Shown here: positions 63,098-64,000 of the stretch, one piece after another
Layout: each line of letters opens with the position of its first letter
Numbering within the stretch: position 1 is the first letter of the stretch
Assembly (NCBI GenBank): GCA_021154985.1
Contig: JAJNQE010000152.1
Span: forward strand, 7,023 to 71,022
DNA length: 64,000 nt
Source of the DNA: Hydrogenophaga sp.
Lineage (GTDB): Bacteria; Pseudomonadota; Gammaproteobacteria; Burkholderiales; Burkholderiaceae_C
Direction: 5' to 3'
Notes under the pieces: model-generated
Seen by the model: the letters and a program-made list of their open reading frames with translations, nothing else
What the model was told of the DNA's origin: nothing
The model's database searches: none
Program-made: the position numbers and the translations under genes

Positions 63098-64000
63098 ATG
63101 CACCACCCCCATGCCACCATTGCCCCCACCCCTCTGCTCACCTGGGGCTGGGCCGCGCCGATGCTGCTGGTGTTCTGCTGGCCGTGGGTGCTCGGCCCTT
63201 CGCTCACGGTGGTGCCCTTTGTGGCGGGTCTGCTGGCTGCCGCACTCGCCGGCCTGGTGCTGCGGCCTGTGATGCCAGTGGCGCCGCTGGCCTGGTTTAC
63301 GGCGGTGGTGGGGGTGGCCTGGCTCAGCGGCGGGAGTGACCGCCTGGCGCTGGTGGGCCTGCTGGCGGCCGCTGCGGCCTGCGCTGTGATGCTTGCCATC
63401 GGGCGCTTGGCAAGCACCCGCCGGGCCATCACCCAGGCGTTCATGGCCGCCCTGGTACTGGCCATGGTGTGGCATGTGGCGGTGGCCTGGCTGCAGTTGT
63501 TTGACCTGGAGCGCGCCTTCCACCCGCTGGCCAACCTGAACCCCACCGCCCGCCCCTACGGCAACCTTCGTCAGTCGAACCACCTGGCCAGCTTTGCCCT
63601 GCTGGGCCTGCTGGCGGTGTGGTGGCGGCACCGCCAGGGGCTGGATGCGCGCAGCGTCACGGCCGTGCTGGCGGCGCTGGCGTATTCAGGCGTTGCCTTG
63701 TCGGGTTCGCGCACCGGGTTGCTGTGCGCTGCGGCTGTCTCGGTGGGGCTGGTGCTTCTGGTTCGCCGACCGAGCCGGCTGGAATGGTGGATGTTCGTGG
63801 CGGGTCCGCTCTGGGTGACCCTGATCGCCCTCGTTCTGCCCTGGTTGTCTGTATTGGGCGGTCTGAGCGCAGAAACCAGCCTGACGCGGGGTGGCAGCTC
63901 CTTTTCAGCACGGCTGGCCTATTGGGCAGAGGCCTGGGAACTCGCCCTGCGCCACCCGCTGCTGGGCGTGGGCTGGGGCGAGTTGGGGCGCGCCCGTTTT
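63098..64000 (+). CDS. PglL/Wzy-like O-antigen ligase or O-oligosaccharyltransferase, 3' end outside window
   Basis: The ATG at 63098 opens a frame of 301 codons that runs off the window. The protein is a polytopic membrane protein: at least eight hydrophobic segments rich in Leu, Ala, Val and Trp are visible. The periplasmic motif PYGNLRQSNHLASFALLG (~150-167) and SGSRTG (~205) followed by HPLLGVGWGE (~287) are characteristic of the Wzy_C/PglL family, in which the His and the Gln/Asn region takes part in transfer of lipid-linked glycan to protein or lipid A. PglL enzymes glycosylate pilins and other proteins; WaaL relatives ligate O antigen. The two cannot be separated without the C-terminal half. 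Confidence 0.88.
   Translation, partial: MHHPHATIAPTPLLTWGWAAPMLLVFCWPWVLGPSLTVVPFVAGLLAAALAGLVLRPVMPVAPLAWFTAVVGVAWLSGGSDRLALVGLLAAAAACAVMLAIGRLASTRRAITQAFMAALVLAMVWHVAVAWLQLFDLERAFHPLANLNPTARPYGNLRQSNHLASFALLGLLAVWWRHRQGLDARSVTAVLAALAYSGVALSGSRTGLLCAAAVSVGLVLLVRRPSRLEWWMFVAGPLWVTLIALVLPWLSVLGGLSAETSLTRGGSSFSARLAYWAEAWELALRHPLLGVGWGELGRARF

Overview
The window is GC-rich DNA with proteobacterial gene content. A MexF-type efflux operon, 7TMR-DISM and MerR/excisionase-type regulators, an LktA-family filamentous adhesin and a PglL-like ligase together suggest a betaproteobacterium of the order Burkholderiales, perhaps a Comamonadaceae such as a Hydrogenophaga relative. That placement is inferred from gene style, not from a marker gene.

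Layout. 1-7.5 kb: an ordinary-looking chromosomal block, a tripartite RND efflux operon (outer membrane factor, pump, adaptor, and a hydrolase-fold protein lacking its catalytic residues) divergent from a LysR regulator. 7.6-7.7 kb: the first ~25 codons of mutS, cut off abruptly and followed by unrelated DNA. I read this as a rearrangement junction and a likely edge of an accessory region. 7.9-24.2 kb: two-component genes (a 7TMR-DISM kinase with a HTH-receiver protein; a hybrid kinase with a pseudo-receiver), two small unknown proteins, a complete type I secretion system (TolC-like, ABC, HlyD), a glycosyltransferase, a secreted alpha/beta hydrolase, a broken histidine kinase and a small lipoprotein. 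24.3-36.8 kb: three large probable type I secretion substrates: a VCBS/cadherin/RTX-like protein and two tandem animal-type haem peroxidases with RTX tails. 37.1-39.7 kb: three bactofilins interleaved with an M23 (LytM) peptidase. 39.8-63 kb: a minus-strand group of a Pro/Ala-rich envelope protein, a SapC-like protein, a 7,022-residue filamentous adhesin (21 kb, one third of the window) and a lipoprotein. 63.1 kb to the end: the start of a PglL/Wzy-like O-antigen ligase or O-oligosaccharyltransferase.

How the parts may work together (inference). The region looks like a cell-surface/extracellular-matrix locus. The type I system would export the VCBS protein and the peroxidases, the glycosyltransferase could modify a product, the bactofilin-M23 module would remodel the wall at a defined site, and the giant adhesin would coat the surface. 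A recurring AT-rich motif (approximately TTTTTACYATTWTTGACAT, with variants) stands upstream of several of these otherwise unrelated units. It may be the binding site of a shared regulator, possibly the HTH-receiver protein at 10.1-10.6 kb.

Limits. Family assignments come from motifs read by eye and no database search was run. No tRNA, rRNA, CRISPR array or intact transposase was recognised.
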